Shown in pieces: positions 14,860 to 26,100 of a stretch of 32,983 bases of DNA. How positions within the stretch are numbered: position 1 is the first letter of the stretch; the number at the start of each line of letters is the position of its first letter. Source of the stretch: CAYMFD01 sp964389475. Lineage in GTDB: Bacteria; Bacteroidota; Bacteroidia; Chitinophagales; Saprospiraceae. The translations under genes and the position numbers were made by a program. The stretch lies in the NCBI GenBank assembly GCA_964389475.1, contig CAYMFD010000030.1, forward strand, positions 1 through 32,983, written 5' to 3'. The notes under the pieces were generated by a model. That model searched no databases and was not told where the DNA came from. It saw only the letters and a list, made by a program, of their open reading frames with translations.

Positions 14860-15393
14860 ATGATGAAGCACTTATTCGTTCTGCTACTCTTAAGTCTAGT
14901 CGTATCAGCTTGCGAAGAACCGCTGGCGCCTCCAGAGACTATACAAGGCCTCAAACCTATCTACGCCAGCCAACAGGTCGGTGACGTAATATCCATGCCA
15001 GCGCGACCCTTTGACGAACTTGGTTCTATACTAGCTATCGGCAGTTACGTCCTTCTAGTAGAGCAGGATAAGGGCATACATGTCATCGATAATTCTGACC
15101 CCAATAGCCCGGTGACGATCGCTTACCTCCAGCTAGCCGGTGCTAGGCAGCTTACCTCAGATGGCGACTTCGTCTACGCTTCTTTGGGTACGGACCTCTA
15201 TGTACTAGATATTGCAGACTGGCAGACAGTAACGATTGTATCTATTCTCGAAGACGTCATAGATGCTGACGTGGGTACTTTGAGTCCACCGTTAGACTAC
15301 TCTGGCTATTTTGAATGTGTAGATCTCAGTATGGGCAATGTCGTAGGATGGCGTTCTGACGTGCTCAATAGTCCTGAGTGTAGAAGATTTTAG
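14860..15393 (+). CDS. LVIVD-repeat lipoprotein, first of pair
   Basis: A 177-residue lipoprotein (lipobox VSAC, Cys18 from ATG 14860; ATG 14863 is equally possible). The mature part begins LKPIYASQQ and shows beta-propeller-type LVIVD repeats: VLLVEQDKGIHVIDNSDPNSP and VYASLGTDLYVLDIADW. It ends GYFECVD ... VVGWRSDVLNSPECRRF. That ending matches, from memory, complete members of a family usually found beside a longer LVIVD protein, so the short length is not a truncation. It is probably an outer-membrane surface protein; ligand unknown. The next gene starts 17 bases after the stop, so they form an operon. Confidence 0.85.
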   Translation: MMKHLFVLLLLSLVVSACEEPLAPPETIQGLKPIYASQQVGDVISMPARPFDELGSILAIGSYVLLVEQDKGIHVIDNSDPNSPVTIAYLQLAGARQLTSDGDFVYASLGTDLYVLDIADWQTVTIVSILEDVIDADVGTLSPPLDYSGYFECVDLSMGNVVGWRSDVLNSPECRRF

Positions 15394-15410
15394 ATTAAAG
15401 AAAACCAATC

Positions 15411-16184
15411 ATGAAGCAAGTATTTTTCCTTTTGACAATGATCCTGGGCCTCACGAAGTGTACTGCAGATGGCGTCACTAGTGATAGCTCTGGTAGCGTG
15501 GCTAATGGTTCTTACTCCACGATGATAACGGTGGGCGACTACCTATACCGTGTCAGCACGATGGACCTAGCAACCTTTGACATATCCGACGGCTCTACAC
15601 CAGTGCTGATAGATGAGCAGGATGTGGGATTTGAGATAGAGTCTATCTTTCATACCAATGGGGTGCTCTTTATAGGCTCTAGCCTCGCTCTGCATATTTT
15701 CACGATAGAGGCAGACGGTATACCTGCACGGGCTAGCGAGACAGCCTATGGTGACTTTGATGTAGACCAGACGCCTTGTGATCCTGTCGTGGCAGACGAG
15801 GAGTATGCCTTCGTAACCTTGAGCACAATTGTGGGTACGAGTGGCCCATGCAGCAGACCAGTTGCTATCAATCAATTGAGGGTATATGATGTAATTGATA
15901 TCACGGCTCCAGACCTACTCGCTACCTATGACTTGGTCCAGCCCAAAGGTCTTGCGATAGACGGCGACCTGCTTTTCGTCTGTGACGGTAGTGCAGGTCT
16001 GCGGATATACGATCGTACAGATGCACTCAATCTAGAAGAACTCTACCATTTCACGGGCTTCACCACATTTGACGTGATCGCTCGTGGCGGTTTGTTGATG
16101 GTCGTGGGTCCGGATAATATTTACCAGTTTGACTATACGGACCGTGATAATGTGATACAGCTGGGGACTATAAAACTTACATAA
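15411..16184 (+). CDS. LVIVD-repeat protein, second of pair
   Basis: A 257-residue exported protein. The N-terminus MKQVFFLLTMILGLTKC is lipoprotein-like, though Lys before Cys17 is unusual for a lipobox. The rest is a set of about five beta-propeller blades of LVIVD type: LYRVSTMDLATFDISD, LFIGSSLALHIFTIE, YAFVTLSTIVG, LRVYDVIDITAPDLLATY, LFVCDGSAGLRIYDRTD and IYQFDYTDRDN. These proteins sit at the cell surface; the binding target is not known. It is flanked by the shorter LVIVD lipoprotein (17-base gap) and by an outer-membrane protein whose ATG overlaps its TAA (TAATG), so the three are likely made together and may form a complex. Confidence 0.87.
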   Translation: MKQVFFLLTMILGLTKCTADGVTSDSSGSVANGSYSTMITVGDYLYRVSTMDLATFDISDGSTPVLIDEQDVGFEIESIFHTNGVLFIGSSLALHIFTIEADGIPARASETAYGDFDVDQTPCDPVVADEEYAFVTLSTIVGTSGPCSRPVAINQLRVYDVIDITAPDLLATYDLVQPKGLAIDGDLLFVCDGSAGLRIYDRTDALNLEELYHFTGFTTFDVIARGGLLMVVGPDNIYQFDYTDRDNVIQLGTIKLT

Positions 16185-16843
16185 TGCCCATACGTCTCCT
16201 TGTGATCCTTGGGTGCCTACTAATCGGTACGTCCAGTTCAGGACAGCTCATAAAGTCGGGATCTTTGTCAATCGAGCCCAATAATGTTGAAGATCAGTGG
16301 CGTGTGGGCATCGTGCCGACTGGCATGCTGTCCTGGAACCCCGCCGTCCTTTTTAAAGCTACTAAGGGGATCAACTCGTTTATGGATGTAGGTCTTACTG
16401 TTGGTTATGTAATAGCTCAGAATGGTGGTAACCACGAGACAGGGCCGGTCTTGAGACCGGAGGTTCGGGTTTTTGTGAAAAAAGAATCTGGCATGTATGT
16501 CGGGCTCTCTGGCGACTTTACCTGGACGACCAAGAGGATTTCCGAATACGTTGGGAGGTTCGGCCAAACTTATCAGCAATTCTACGAGTATGAGGAAAGG
16601 AATAGGTATTTAGGTGCTTATATCTTGCTAGGACACTACATGGACTATGGCAAGTTTGGTATTGATGTGGGTCTTGGTTTAGGCGCAGCGAGTCACTTTG
16701 TGAGGTATACGGGCTTGCCCGATGACATCGAAAGTATCAGTGCTCCAGAGGGTATATGGGGTAGCAGGTCACGAGATGTCGAGGGTCACTATGGTCAACG
16801 GACGATTGTCAGGTGCCAGATAGCGGTTATGTATGAGCTCTAG
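16184..16843 (+). CDS. Small outer-membrane protein, third gene of LVIVD operon
   Basis: A 219-residue protein with signal peptide MPIRLLVILGCLLIGTSSSGQ. The mature part alternates amphipathic strands (RWGIV-like WRVGIVPTG, MDVGLTVGYVIAQ, MYVGLSGDFTW, LGAYILLGHYMDYG, FGIDVGLGLGAASHFV, RCQIAVMYEL) and resembles small barrels of the DUF3575 style, though I cannot confirm the family. It ends in Tyr-Glu-Leu after an aromatic/hydrophobic strand, as barrels often do. One-base overlap with the LVIVD gene suggests coupled synthesis; it could be the outer-membrane anchor for the two LVIVD proteins. Confidence 0.75.
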   Translation: MPIRLLVILGCLLIGTSSSGQLIKSGSLSIEPNNVEDQWRVGIVPTGMLSWNPAVLFKATKGINSFMDVGLTVGYVIAQNGGNHETGPVLRPEVRVFVKKESGMYVGLSGDFTWTTKRISEYVGRFGQTYQQFYEYEERNRYLGAYILLGHYMDYGKFGIDVGLGLGAASHFVRYTGLPDDIESISAPEGIWGSRSRDVEGHYGQRTIVRCQIAVMYEL

Positions 16844-16971
16844 TTGGCTTTAATATCGCGGTTCTCCGTAGATATGGTATGACCGACCGTCTGTTAATTG
16901 GTCCCCTCAAAATTATCACCCCAACAATACGTTAATACCAGATTAATATCCCTCTTGCTAGATAAGCTCTA

Positions 16972-16979
16972 TACCTTTG
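16972..16979 (+). promoter_or_regulatory. Putative -7 box (TACCTTTG) before the DUF5916 gene
   Basis: An exact TAnnTTTG match 8 bases before the ATG at 16988, with a TTG at 16955-16957 (14-base spacer, shorter than usual). If used, the message would be nearly leaderless. Chance matches of this kind are common, so support is weak. Confidence 0.3.
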
Positions 16980-16987
16980 CTGCCCTT

Positions 16988-19468
16988 ATGGGATTACGGT
17001 GTGTATGGTTGCTTTTTTTGGTAATAGGTGGTAATCTGCTACCTGCCCAAGACACCTTGAGTCAGCGCATACATACGGCTACTCGCCTAGATAGTAAATT
17101 GGCCATCAAGGTAGACGCAGACTTAAGCGATGACGCTTGGCAGTCTGCTGCGATTGCAACTGACTTTGTGCAGTTTGAGCCCTATCCAGGGGAGCCAGCG
17201 AGCTATAACTCCGAGGTCAAAATCATCTATGACGACGAGGCACTGTATGTTGGCGCCTTACTCTTAGATCCCGAGCCAGATAAGATCCTGCGGCAATTAT
17301 CTGTACGAGATGACCGGGATAATACCTCTTGGTTCGGCGTAACGATCGATCCCTACCGACAGACGCAGTTAGGTTTTGCTTTTATAGTTTCGGCAGCTGG
17401 TGTACAGCAAGATATTCTGCTGACATCTCAAGGGGAAGACGCCAACTGGAATGCTGTCTGGGATAGTGCCGTTAAGATTACGGACGAGGGCTGGGTGGTA
17501 GAAATGAAGATTCCCTATTCTGCCATCCGATTTCCAGATCAACCCGTGCAGGAGTGGGGTATACAGTTTGCCAGAGAGATCCGGAGATATCGAGAGAGTA
17601 CCTTTTGGAATCCTGTACTACCCACCGTCAATGGCTTTTTGACACAATTTGGTAAACTAGAGGGCATAAAGGACATCACGCCTCCTCTACGACTACAGTT
17701 CACACCATTTGTCATAGGATACTACGATAGGGCCAATAGTCCAGGTATAGATCCCGTAGGTGATGCTTACTACAGCGGTGGTATGGATGTAAAGTATGGG
17801 ATTAATGATGCCTTCACACTAGATATGACCTTGATCCCTGATTTCGGCCAGGCACGTAGTGATAATAATGTGCTCAACCTGAGCCCTTTTGAGGTGTTTT
17901 TAGAGGAGCAGCGGCAGTTTTTTACAGAGGGGGTCGAGCTGTTTGACAAGGGTGGTATATTCTTCAGTCGTAGGATCGGCGGAGCTCCTATTAATCGTCG
18001 AGCCGCTCAGTCATCACTAGACACATTAGAGACGATCATTGATAATCCGACCATAACTCGTCTATATAATGCCAGTAAGGTGAGCGGCCGTACTAACGGT
18101 GGCCTGGGTATCGGTGTACTCAATGCCGTATCAGCAGCGACTAATGCAACCATTGAGCAGGCGGATGGGCAGCTGCGAGAGGTGGAGACTAGCCCCCTTA
18201 CTAACTATAATGTCATCGTCCTTGACCAAAACCTACGTGCTAACAGCAGTGTGACCTTTAGCAATACCAATGTGTGGCGACGAGGTGACACTTATGATGC
18301 CAATGTTTCTAGCCTAGGGTGGGATATCAAGGACAAGGACCAGCGGTATGGTGTCTTTGGTAATTATACCTTAAGTCAGCAGTATGGCGACTTTGACCAG
18401 CGTGGTGCCAGGTATAGTCTGGGGTTATCCAAGATAAGTGGTAATGTCACGGGAGAGATGGGGTACTATGTAGAGACAGACACCTACGACCATAATGATC
18501 TCGGGTTTTTGCGAGCTAACAATGAGCGGCAAGCTTATATGCAGGTCAACTATAATGACTTTACGCCTAAGTGGGATAAGCTGCAGCGGTGGCGCTACTT
18601 CCTAGGTAGTCGATATCAATCACTATATGCCCCCAATAAGTTTACGGGTATGGAGCTCCAGGCTGGTACGTTCTACCTTTTTCAGAGCCGTGACGCTTTT
18701 GGGATGGATATATCGGTTAGTCCGACCAGGGCATATGATTATTTCGAGCCACGTACGGCTGACTTTAGTGAGCGAGTAGCAGATCGCCCTTTTGCGGCGT
18801 TTACCGCCTTTATTTCTTCTGATTACCGCAAGGTGTTCGCCCTTGATGCTCGGTATAGCCGAGTTAATTTTCACAACTCAGAGCGGTATCAAGAGACGAT
18901 CAGGATAGCACCTCGTATACGATTTAGCGATCGGTTGTTTACCACCTTGAGTACGACCTATACTAGACGTAATCGACGTCCAGGGTATGTCAACAAGGTG
19001 TTCGCTGGACCGGCACTGCAGGATCTTGCAGGTCGCGTGCTGGTAGGCGAGCGGATGCGTGACCAGATAGAGAGCATCCTCAATCTGGAGTATATCTTTA
19101 CTGACGTTATGTCGATCACTGGACGCATACGCCACTACTGGGACCGTGTACAATATCAGCAGTTTGGCTGGCTCAACCAAGATGGCTTCTTAGACGAGAT
19201 CGACTATCAGGGACTAGACGAGTCGGATAACCCCGTCTACGATCGCAACATCAACCTTTTTAATGTCGACGTGGTATATACGTGGCGATTTGCCCCTGGT
19301 AGTGACATCATAGCGGTATGGAAAAACAGTATCAGTAAGGTCAATGACGAGTACGACCGTAACTACCTAGATAATATCGCTGCACTAGGTGAGGGCAATC
19401 AGTTCGATAGTTTTTCTGTGCGGTTGATTTATTTTCTAGATTACCTGTATTTACAGCGGCGGGGGTAG
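16988..19468 (+). CDS. CBM9-like/DUF5916 outer-membrane protein
   Basis: An 826-residue exported protein. ATG 16988 gives a proper signal peptide (MGLRCVWLLFLVIGGNLLPAQ); an open frame extends back to a TTG at 16898 but adds only sequence that would bury the signal. Residues ~38-215 form a CBM9-like beta-sandwich (IKVDADLSDDAWQ, EVKIIYDDEALYVGALLLD, DEGWVVEMKIPYSAIRF), often linked to carbohydrate binding. From ~230 to the end is the DUF5916 region: ITPPLRLQFTPFV, KYGINDAFTLDMTLIPDFGQ, FFTEGVELFDKGGIFFSRRIG, then many barrel-type strands to the C-terminal DYLYLQRRG. Family members are predicted outer-membrane proteins of unknown substrate. It is monocistronic as far as seen, on the same strand as the LVIVD operon 144 bases upstream. 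Confidence 0.9.
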   Translation: MGLRCVWLLFLVIGGNLLPAQDTLSQRIHTATRLDSKLAIKVDADLSDDAWQSAAIATDFVQFEPYPGEPASYNSEVKIIYDDEALYVGALLLDPEPDKILRQLSVRDDRDNTSWFGVTIDPYRQTQLGFAFIVSAAGVQQDILLTSQGEDANWNAVWDSAVKITDEGWVVEMKIPYSAIRFPDQPVQEWGIQFAREIRRYRESTFWNPVLPTVNGFLTQFGKLEGIKDITPPLRLQFTPFVIGYYDRANSPGIDPVGDAYYSGGMDVKYGINDAFTLDMTLIPDFGQARSDNNVLNLSPFEVFLEEQRQFFTEGVELFDKGGIFFSRRIGGAPINRRAAQSSLDTLETIIDNPTITRLYNASKVSGRTNGGLGIGVLNAVSAATNATIEQADGQLREVETSPLTNYNVIVLDQNLRANSSVTFSNTNVWRRGDTYDANVSSLGWDIKDKDQRYGVFGNYTLSQQYGDFDQRGARYSLGLSKISGNVTGEMGYYVETDTYDHNDLGFLRANNERQAYMQVNYNDFTPKWDKLQRWRYFLGSRYQSLYAPNKFTGMELQAGTFYLFQSRDAFGMDISVSPTRAYDYFEPRTADFSERVADRPFAAFTAFISSDYRKVFALDARYSRVNFHNSERYQETIRIAPRIRFSDRLFTTLSTTYTRRNRRPGYVNKVFAGPALQDLAGRVLVGERMRDQIESILNLEYIFTDVMSITGRIRHYWDRVQYQQFGWLNQDGFLDEIDYQGLDESDNPVYDRNINLFNVDVVYTWRFAPGSDIIAVWKNSISKVNDEYDRNYLDNIAALGEGNQFDSFSVRLIYFLDYLYLQRRG

Positions 19469-19805
19469 TAGGGTACACGAGACCGATAATTCGATTCTAA
19501 AGGTGTGTCCCATTTGGTGTGAGATTGGTTAAAGTGCATTGATGGCAGCCTCTTGATTCATGCCTTTTAGTGGGAGGATCGTACTATCCTGTAATGAGGT
19601 CACGTGTTGTAGTAGGTAAGCAAGTCTAGGGTCTGGATTATAGCTTCTTTATCAAGCTAAAATATAGCCATTGGGAGGATAGATACTACAGGTCTGGAGG
19701 TGCAGCTCTAGGTAACATACAGCGATGATTCCCATTAATTTACATACCTGAAAATAGACGTATGAGTTTTTTGTTAATTTGTATAGATGTTGATCTATAG
19801 CAGTT

Positions 19806-19827
19806 AATCATCATTTCTCTGATGATT
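19806..19827 (+). terminator. Weak hairpin, possible terminator
   Basis: An 8-base stem AATCATCA/TGATGATT with loop TTTCTC is followed by TTCCTGTTTTG. The stem is AT-rich and the T-tract is interrupted, so it is at best a weak terminator for the DUF5916 transcript ~340 bases upstream. Confidence 0.3.
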
Positions 19828-19940
19828 TTCCTGTTTTGATACTTAATTAAAAGTACCTTTACTCTACTGTTTGTGCCCCCCAACCAATTAACGCTTTTTG
19901 ACATTTTGGCTTGGTATGTGGTATCGATTAGTATACGTGA

Positions 19941-19948
19941 TAGATTTG
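19941..19948 (+). promoter_or_regulatory. Putative -7 box (TAGATTTG) for the giant gene
   Basis: An exact TAnnTTTG match 175 bases before the giant gene's ATG. TTG triplets occur upstream but not at the normal 17-20 base spacing. If used, the leader would be ~170 nt and would contain the hairpin at 20034-20061. Confidence 0.35.
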
Positions 19949-20033
19949 CCTATCTGTCATGGTCTTAAATGAGTAGCTACAAGGCTGTATGGATGCTGAG
20001 TCCGTACAGCTGACATTTTTTGCCCTTCACTGG

Positions 20034-20061
20034 TAGTAACCTGCCTAGTGCTAGGCTACTA
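20034..20061 (+). promoter_or_regulatory. Hairpin in the presumed leader of the giant gene
   Basis: TAGTA/TACTA flank an inner GCCTAG/CTAGGC pair with a two-base centre and a four-base bulge on the left. No T-tract follows. It may be a leader structure or a palindromic protein site; role unknown. Confidence 0.3.
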
Positions 20062-20123
20062 GACCTCATACCAGCCAACCCAATTGTATTAGTTAGTAAT
20101 CACGCCGTGAGCGGGGTTATTAA

Positions 20124-23100
20124 ATGAGAATTATGATAGGATTTAGAACTCTGATATCTTTTTGTTTGGTGTGTTGTATCGTGATGTTAGCTAGCGCGGA
20201 TGTGAAGGGACAATGTGCTTTTGTCACTAATGGAACCTTCGATACGGACCTGTCAGGATGGGTTGTTGCTGGCTCAGTCGTTCAGAATAATGGTCGGGCT
20301 GTTTTTAATACGGGTAATAATCCTACTGATGGCGTGCTATCCCAGACCCTTACGCTTGTTCCTTGTAATGACTACGAGCTCACTCTAGATGTTAGCGAGT
20401 TTGTCTTAGCTGGTACGCCGGTTTTGCAGGTGGAGGTCTTCGTTGATGGGGTTTCGCAAGGTGTATTTGGACCTTCATCGCCGACCATCGCCTTTACAGC
20501 ACAGCAGGCAAGTGTCGAGATCCGTATTGAAGATGCTAGCACCTCAACAGTCGATGGTAACGTAAGGGTTGATAATGTCGAGGTCTGTGAGGTGGCAGAC
20601 AATGTGGTTGATATGGTAATCGCTACCTCCTCTCCAGTCAACAAGTGCGAGGATGCTACAGTTGATGTGATCGTCTCTAATGCTCAAAACGTAGTAGCAA
20701 ATGGTCCTTTGACAGGCACCCTTACGCTGCCAGCAGGCTATACGGCAAGTGATGTGGTCAGCGTCGTAGGTGGTACTGTGATGCTCAATGCGTCAGGGCA
20801 AGTGGTCATCAGCGCTGTAACATCAGCAGACGTAGAGTTTCAGATTATACTCACCGGCGATTGTGCAGGCGCAGCCCCGATCGATATCACGCTAGATCTG
20901 AGCTATACAGACTGTCTGTCCAATACGGTACTGATCAGTGACAGTGACCTAGGGGTCACTTTTACAGAGCCTACCATTGCATGGGGTACTAATGCCCCTG
21001 CAAGCATCTCAGTAGTACAGGGCCAGACCATCACTATCACTACTACCGTGTCTAATACGGGAACTGGTACTGCCGACAGCACCATATACTGCCTGGAGGC
21101 TGCCAACGGTACGGCTAGCCTAGTCTCGATCACAGCAGGTGGTGCAGCCCTAGCGGTAGCACCTACCTCACCAGCTGGCCAAGACTGCTATATCATAGAG
21201 AATCTCGCCGCAGGAGCGATGGTCACGATCACCGAGACATGGACCATAGACAACTGTAGCACACCGGCGGATAATTTAGATAGGAGTATCTCTCACTTGT
21301 GCCAAGACGTAGCCTGTAGTCCGCTTGTAGATGTTACTACTCTCGATCTTAGCGTGCCAGATCCTATATTAATGATCAGTCTTACTAATCCTACAGCTGT
21401 AGAGATCTGTGGTGATGTGGCGACCTTGAGTGTAGAGCTAGAGTACATCGATGACTACCCTGGTGTAGACTTGACAGGTATAGTAGGAGGTGTGGTGCTA
21501 CCGTCTGAGCTTACCGCTTTAGGAGTAAGTAGTGTGGTGGGTGGTACCGTAACGTTTACGGCGCCTGACGTAATCATGGTCAGCGATATGGCCCCAGGCG
21601 ACGTAGTCACATTTGACATCGAGGTCGACGCTACGTGCGGCCTTGCTGACCCATTTACCTACGACTTAATACTAGCATACGATCCGCTCTGTCCTGGTAC
21701 TGACGATGGCCAGACTGTCACTAGTGCCAATGTTAATGTGACTAGCCCAGATATAGCCATAAGTATGTCTACACCGCCCTTCTTTAATGGTCAGATAGGC
21801 TTTGAGCAGATGATTACCAATACGGTGATCAATAATGGAGATGCCTCAGCACCAGATGGTAGCCTGACTTACTGTGTGCTAGACTTTGGTAACGCCACAC
21901 TAGATGATGTTACGGTTGGAGGTACTACGCTAGCTGCTGCGCCATCTAGCCCAGCTGGGCAGACTTGCTACTTGATACCAGGAGCTCTAGCTATGAGCGG
22001 TACAGTCGATGTGGTAGAGACATGGACCATGACGTCATGTGACCCTGCAGCTGGGCCCATCATGCGTAGAGCAGCCTTCGGGTGTGATGGTGATGACGAC
22101 TGCCAGGATAAGGCCCAAGGCCAGTTTCCTATTACGACACTGACCTACACCGTACCTGATCCAGTGCTTACCGTAGATGTAGACTTTGTTACTAATCTAG
22201 ATATCTGTGGAGCTTCGCAGATAGCCACTGTGACGCTTGACTACAATAACGTACAGGACCTAGACCTTACAGGTTTAGTTATAGGCCTGTCCGTCCCGTC
22301 TAATATTAATGTGATAGGTGTCAACTCTGTATCAGGGGGTACTGTGACACCCACCGATCCTACTAATACGAGCTTGACCGCTACTGATATGGCAGAAGGC
22401 TCAACTTTAGTGTTCGAGCTAGAGATCCAGTCAGGTTGTGCTGCGTCGGGTGCTAATCAGCAATTTCTCGTAGATGTATTTTACGATGAGCTTTGCGATG
22501 GTGTGACCTCTTTTGCGACTGGTTTGTCTCCGACCTTTGCGCTTCAATCGGCCAGTTTATCCATTATATCGAGTTTGATAGAGGGTAACCTGCAGCCTAC
22601 CATGAATGTATTTGATGCCATACTAGATGTGCCAGACACGCTTAAGGTACCACTGACCAATGCTGGTAATGGTGGCGTCGAAGAGGTAGAGTACTTCGTC
22701 ATCAATCCTCCGTCTCTAGTCAATAGAGATATACTCATCGGGGGTATGTCACTGCCAGTAGCTCGTACTAGTGGTGATACCATATTCTATACCATCGATG
22801 CTACGGTCATTATGAATAATACGACCGTGGGTGGTGTGCCTAATGATGGAGATGGACTCCTTGAGCTCAATGAGATTTTGACAGTCTGCGAGGTGTGGGA
22901 AGGCTCAGAATGTCAGTTTGGCCAGCTAGACCCCATTATGCGTGGGGCTACATTTGGTTGTTACGGAGAGGTATGTGATATGAGCAATATCTCTAATTCT
23001 GGTATTTCATTTGACTTTGCCTCACCGGACCTGTCGATCAGCGCATATGATCCCTACACGGTTATACCAGCGTGTTATGATACGGACAATACAGAGTATG

Positions 23101-26100
23101 GCTTTGAGATTATCAATAATGGTCAGTCACCGGCTAAAGATATCATACTACGTATACATCAAGAATTCTACACTGGTGCAGTAGTAGGCTCTAGTCTAGA
23201 GTACAGCATTAATGACCCTGCAGGTCCATTTACGTCCGCTACGATAGGTGCAAACAATGATGATCCAGACTATGCTTGTGTAGCGGGTGCGGATAACTAC
23301 GAATGGGTAGATGCAGAGATGATCGATGTTTTTCTCGAGCCGGGAGATACGCTGTTTTTTAGATATGAGGTCGACCATAGTTGCAACTGTAGGAGCTGCG
23401 ATGTGCTGTACGTACATGGCAGTAACTTAAGAAGTATGGATTGGACGGACCCTTGTGATCTAGACTTTGTAGATAATACGGATATCACAAGACGACGTTA
23501 TAATGCTCGATTCTTTGGTTTTCTAGAGGGGCCTAGTGATAGTCCAGCCTCTGGAGGATGTATGAGATATGCGCTAACAGATGCGCAGAATCAGTTTTTT
23601 AATTCAATTGGTAGAGGTCTGTTTCCTAATGCCTACCTAGAGGTCGTTTTGACAGCGGAGTGCGGTATGGATATCGACCCTAGTTCTGTAAGATGGGTAG
23701 ATGCTGACGGTACGGTTTTCACACCGAGTCTCATAAGTGCTACCGATGTTGGAGGTAATGATGAGATCATCGTCAGATTTGGTGATACACCAGGCAATGT
23801 TTATCCGTCTGGCTTTTCACTAGCGGGAGATACAGGTCTCGAGTTTTGCTATATGCCAGACTGTGCAGAGAAGCCAGGTGGTGGTTGTTCCCAACTATCT
23901 AATTTTACGATTGCACCATTTTTCGTAACCGACCCTACTTGTGTAGCTTGCCGCGAGAATGTGGAATGCCCAACACCATTCCCTATTACCTATGATTGTC
24001 CAGGTTGCGGACCTTGTGACGGTATCATACATACCAACTTTGAAGTAGATCGTGTCACTTATGGCCTCACAGACAGTGATAATAATAATGAGCCTGATGG
24101 TGGGATAGTAACAGATCCATCTACGATCAAGACTAAGCGATTCCTCGTAGGTGACACGCTTAAGGTTCTCTTCGAAGGTATTGTCAACGACGATGATATG
24201 AGTGAAGTGTGGACGCAAGCTTTTGCTACGGTAAAGGTCCAGACGACTAGCTTTTCTATACTAGGAGGAGAACTATCTGTCTTTGATGCTAACAATGGTA
24301 ACACGGAGCTATTCTGCGATGTCTTATCTCAGTTTCCTGTTGATAGCTCTTTGGTGACAGACCTTAGTTCTGACGTACTCAATAATCTGGGCTGTACAGA
24401 CTTTGCAGGCTTCCAGTATCAAGATGGTGACTCAATCAGCCTATGCGTTTTCTATACGAGCAAAGATGAGTTGATCAACGTAAACGATCGGATCATCACG
24501 CATAACTCTTGGTTCTACCTGACAGATGATGTCTTTGATATGGGTGATACCTTTAGGTGTAACTTTTTGCTAGAGTCTACGCAGCAGATAGGCATTCGTA
24601 ACTCACACGATGATCGCATCAATGGTCGAGATTTTGGTGGTTGTGAGCTGTCTAGTTTTGAGCTAAGATCTGACCTCAATTACGGCGCCTTAGGTTTTGA
24701 TGAGTTTCCTAATGAAGTACGATCGCTAGGGTATCCAGATGAGATCATATTTACCAAGCCGTCAGAGTTTAAGTTTCGTAATGATGAACACATGCTCCGT
24801 ATCAGGCAGTTTATAGGTGCTGATCGTGATGCGGTGTCTTTCACGGACCCAATACCAGAGCAGTTTTTCGTTGAGAATGGTAACGTACTTACGTTTAATA
24901 TCCAGGACTATTTGCTTTCGCTGTCAGAGCCACTACTACCTCTAGATGAGGGGGGCCGATTGTGGTTTCAGCCCAAAATACAGGGTGATTGTCGCTCTCT
25001 TGAGGGTAATTATCAAGCATCCTTTGAGATGGTCTATGATGTGGTAGAGCAAGTGTTTTGCTCGCCTACATTTGAGGTGCCAGTCACAACAGAAACATTT
25101 ACCTATGATGGCGGGCCTTTACTAGAGATTAATACACCATTGTCTGTGATAGAGCTGACACAGCCTTCTTCATGTGTGACGCTTAACATGCGTAACTTTA
25201 CTAATATCCCGGCCCCATTCTCTTTTATCAATCTCAATGCCCCAGCGGGTGGTCTAGTGGTTACATCCCTAACCGAAATTACAGATGGGGCATCTGATCT
25301 GATCACGCCGACGGACTTTGGCATTTACCCCTTAAATACTACGGCTTCTAGTGGTCGTCGCATGTTCGAGTTATGTGTAAACGTGACGGATTGCGACCCC
25401 CAGTCTTTAGAGTTTTCGGCTGGTTGGGACTGCGTTGGTTATCCTACTACGATCCAGGAGGCGACTTGCTCAGATCCTTCGACTATCTCTTTCATCACAC
25501 TCGTAGGAGACCTTGACGGACAGTTGATCGAGCCTGCTGGTGATGTGTCCGTTATGCTTTGTGATACGGTTGATTTCGTCTTTAGTATGACCAGTACACA
25601 GCTAGGTAGTATCAAGGATGTCGAGTACGAGTTTACCCTGCCTAATGATATGTTCTATGTCGGTGGTAGTCTGGAGCTAGCCTATCCTGTACCATTCGCA
25701 GGTGGTGATACGATCTGGACACACTTTGAGGATCCGACTAATATCTTTGGTACTACATTTATAGATACCGTTACCGAGCATTATCCTCTGCTAGACTCTG
25801 TAGGTCTTGTAGGTAGTCCAGGTGCCCCCACTAATACCAATTTGATCTTGGCAAGATTTAAGGCAAGGACAGATTGTGGTTACGTATCGGGGTCACTACC
25901 AAGCTTCGCTACTAGAGCTCAAGATGCTTGTGCAGAGCCTACAGCAACGGTGATGGCTCCAGGAGCGAGGATTATTATTAATAATGCTTTGCCTGACTAC
26001 GATATCAACGTAGATATCGATGACCTTACGCTTAATCCCTGTCAAAACGATGTAGCCACCATCGTGGTAGATATGGAGATCTTAGCTGATCCTGGCGTAT

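Larger units (their letters stand above)
19469..20123. other. 655-base intergenic region before the giant gene
   Basis: No open frame with coding character on either strand. The right half is AT-richer than the flanking genes. It holds two small inverted repeats (19806-19827 and 20034-20061), one TAnnTTTG match (19941-19948) and a C6 run (19876-19881). It probably contains the regulatory region of the giant surface-protein gene. Confidence 0.6.

Noticed and set aside
16898..16987. TTG start 30 codons before the DUF5916 start
   Set aside because: The added residues precede a complete signal peptide; ATG 16988 fits export much better.
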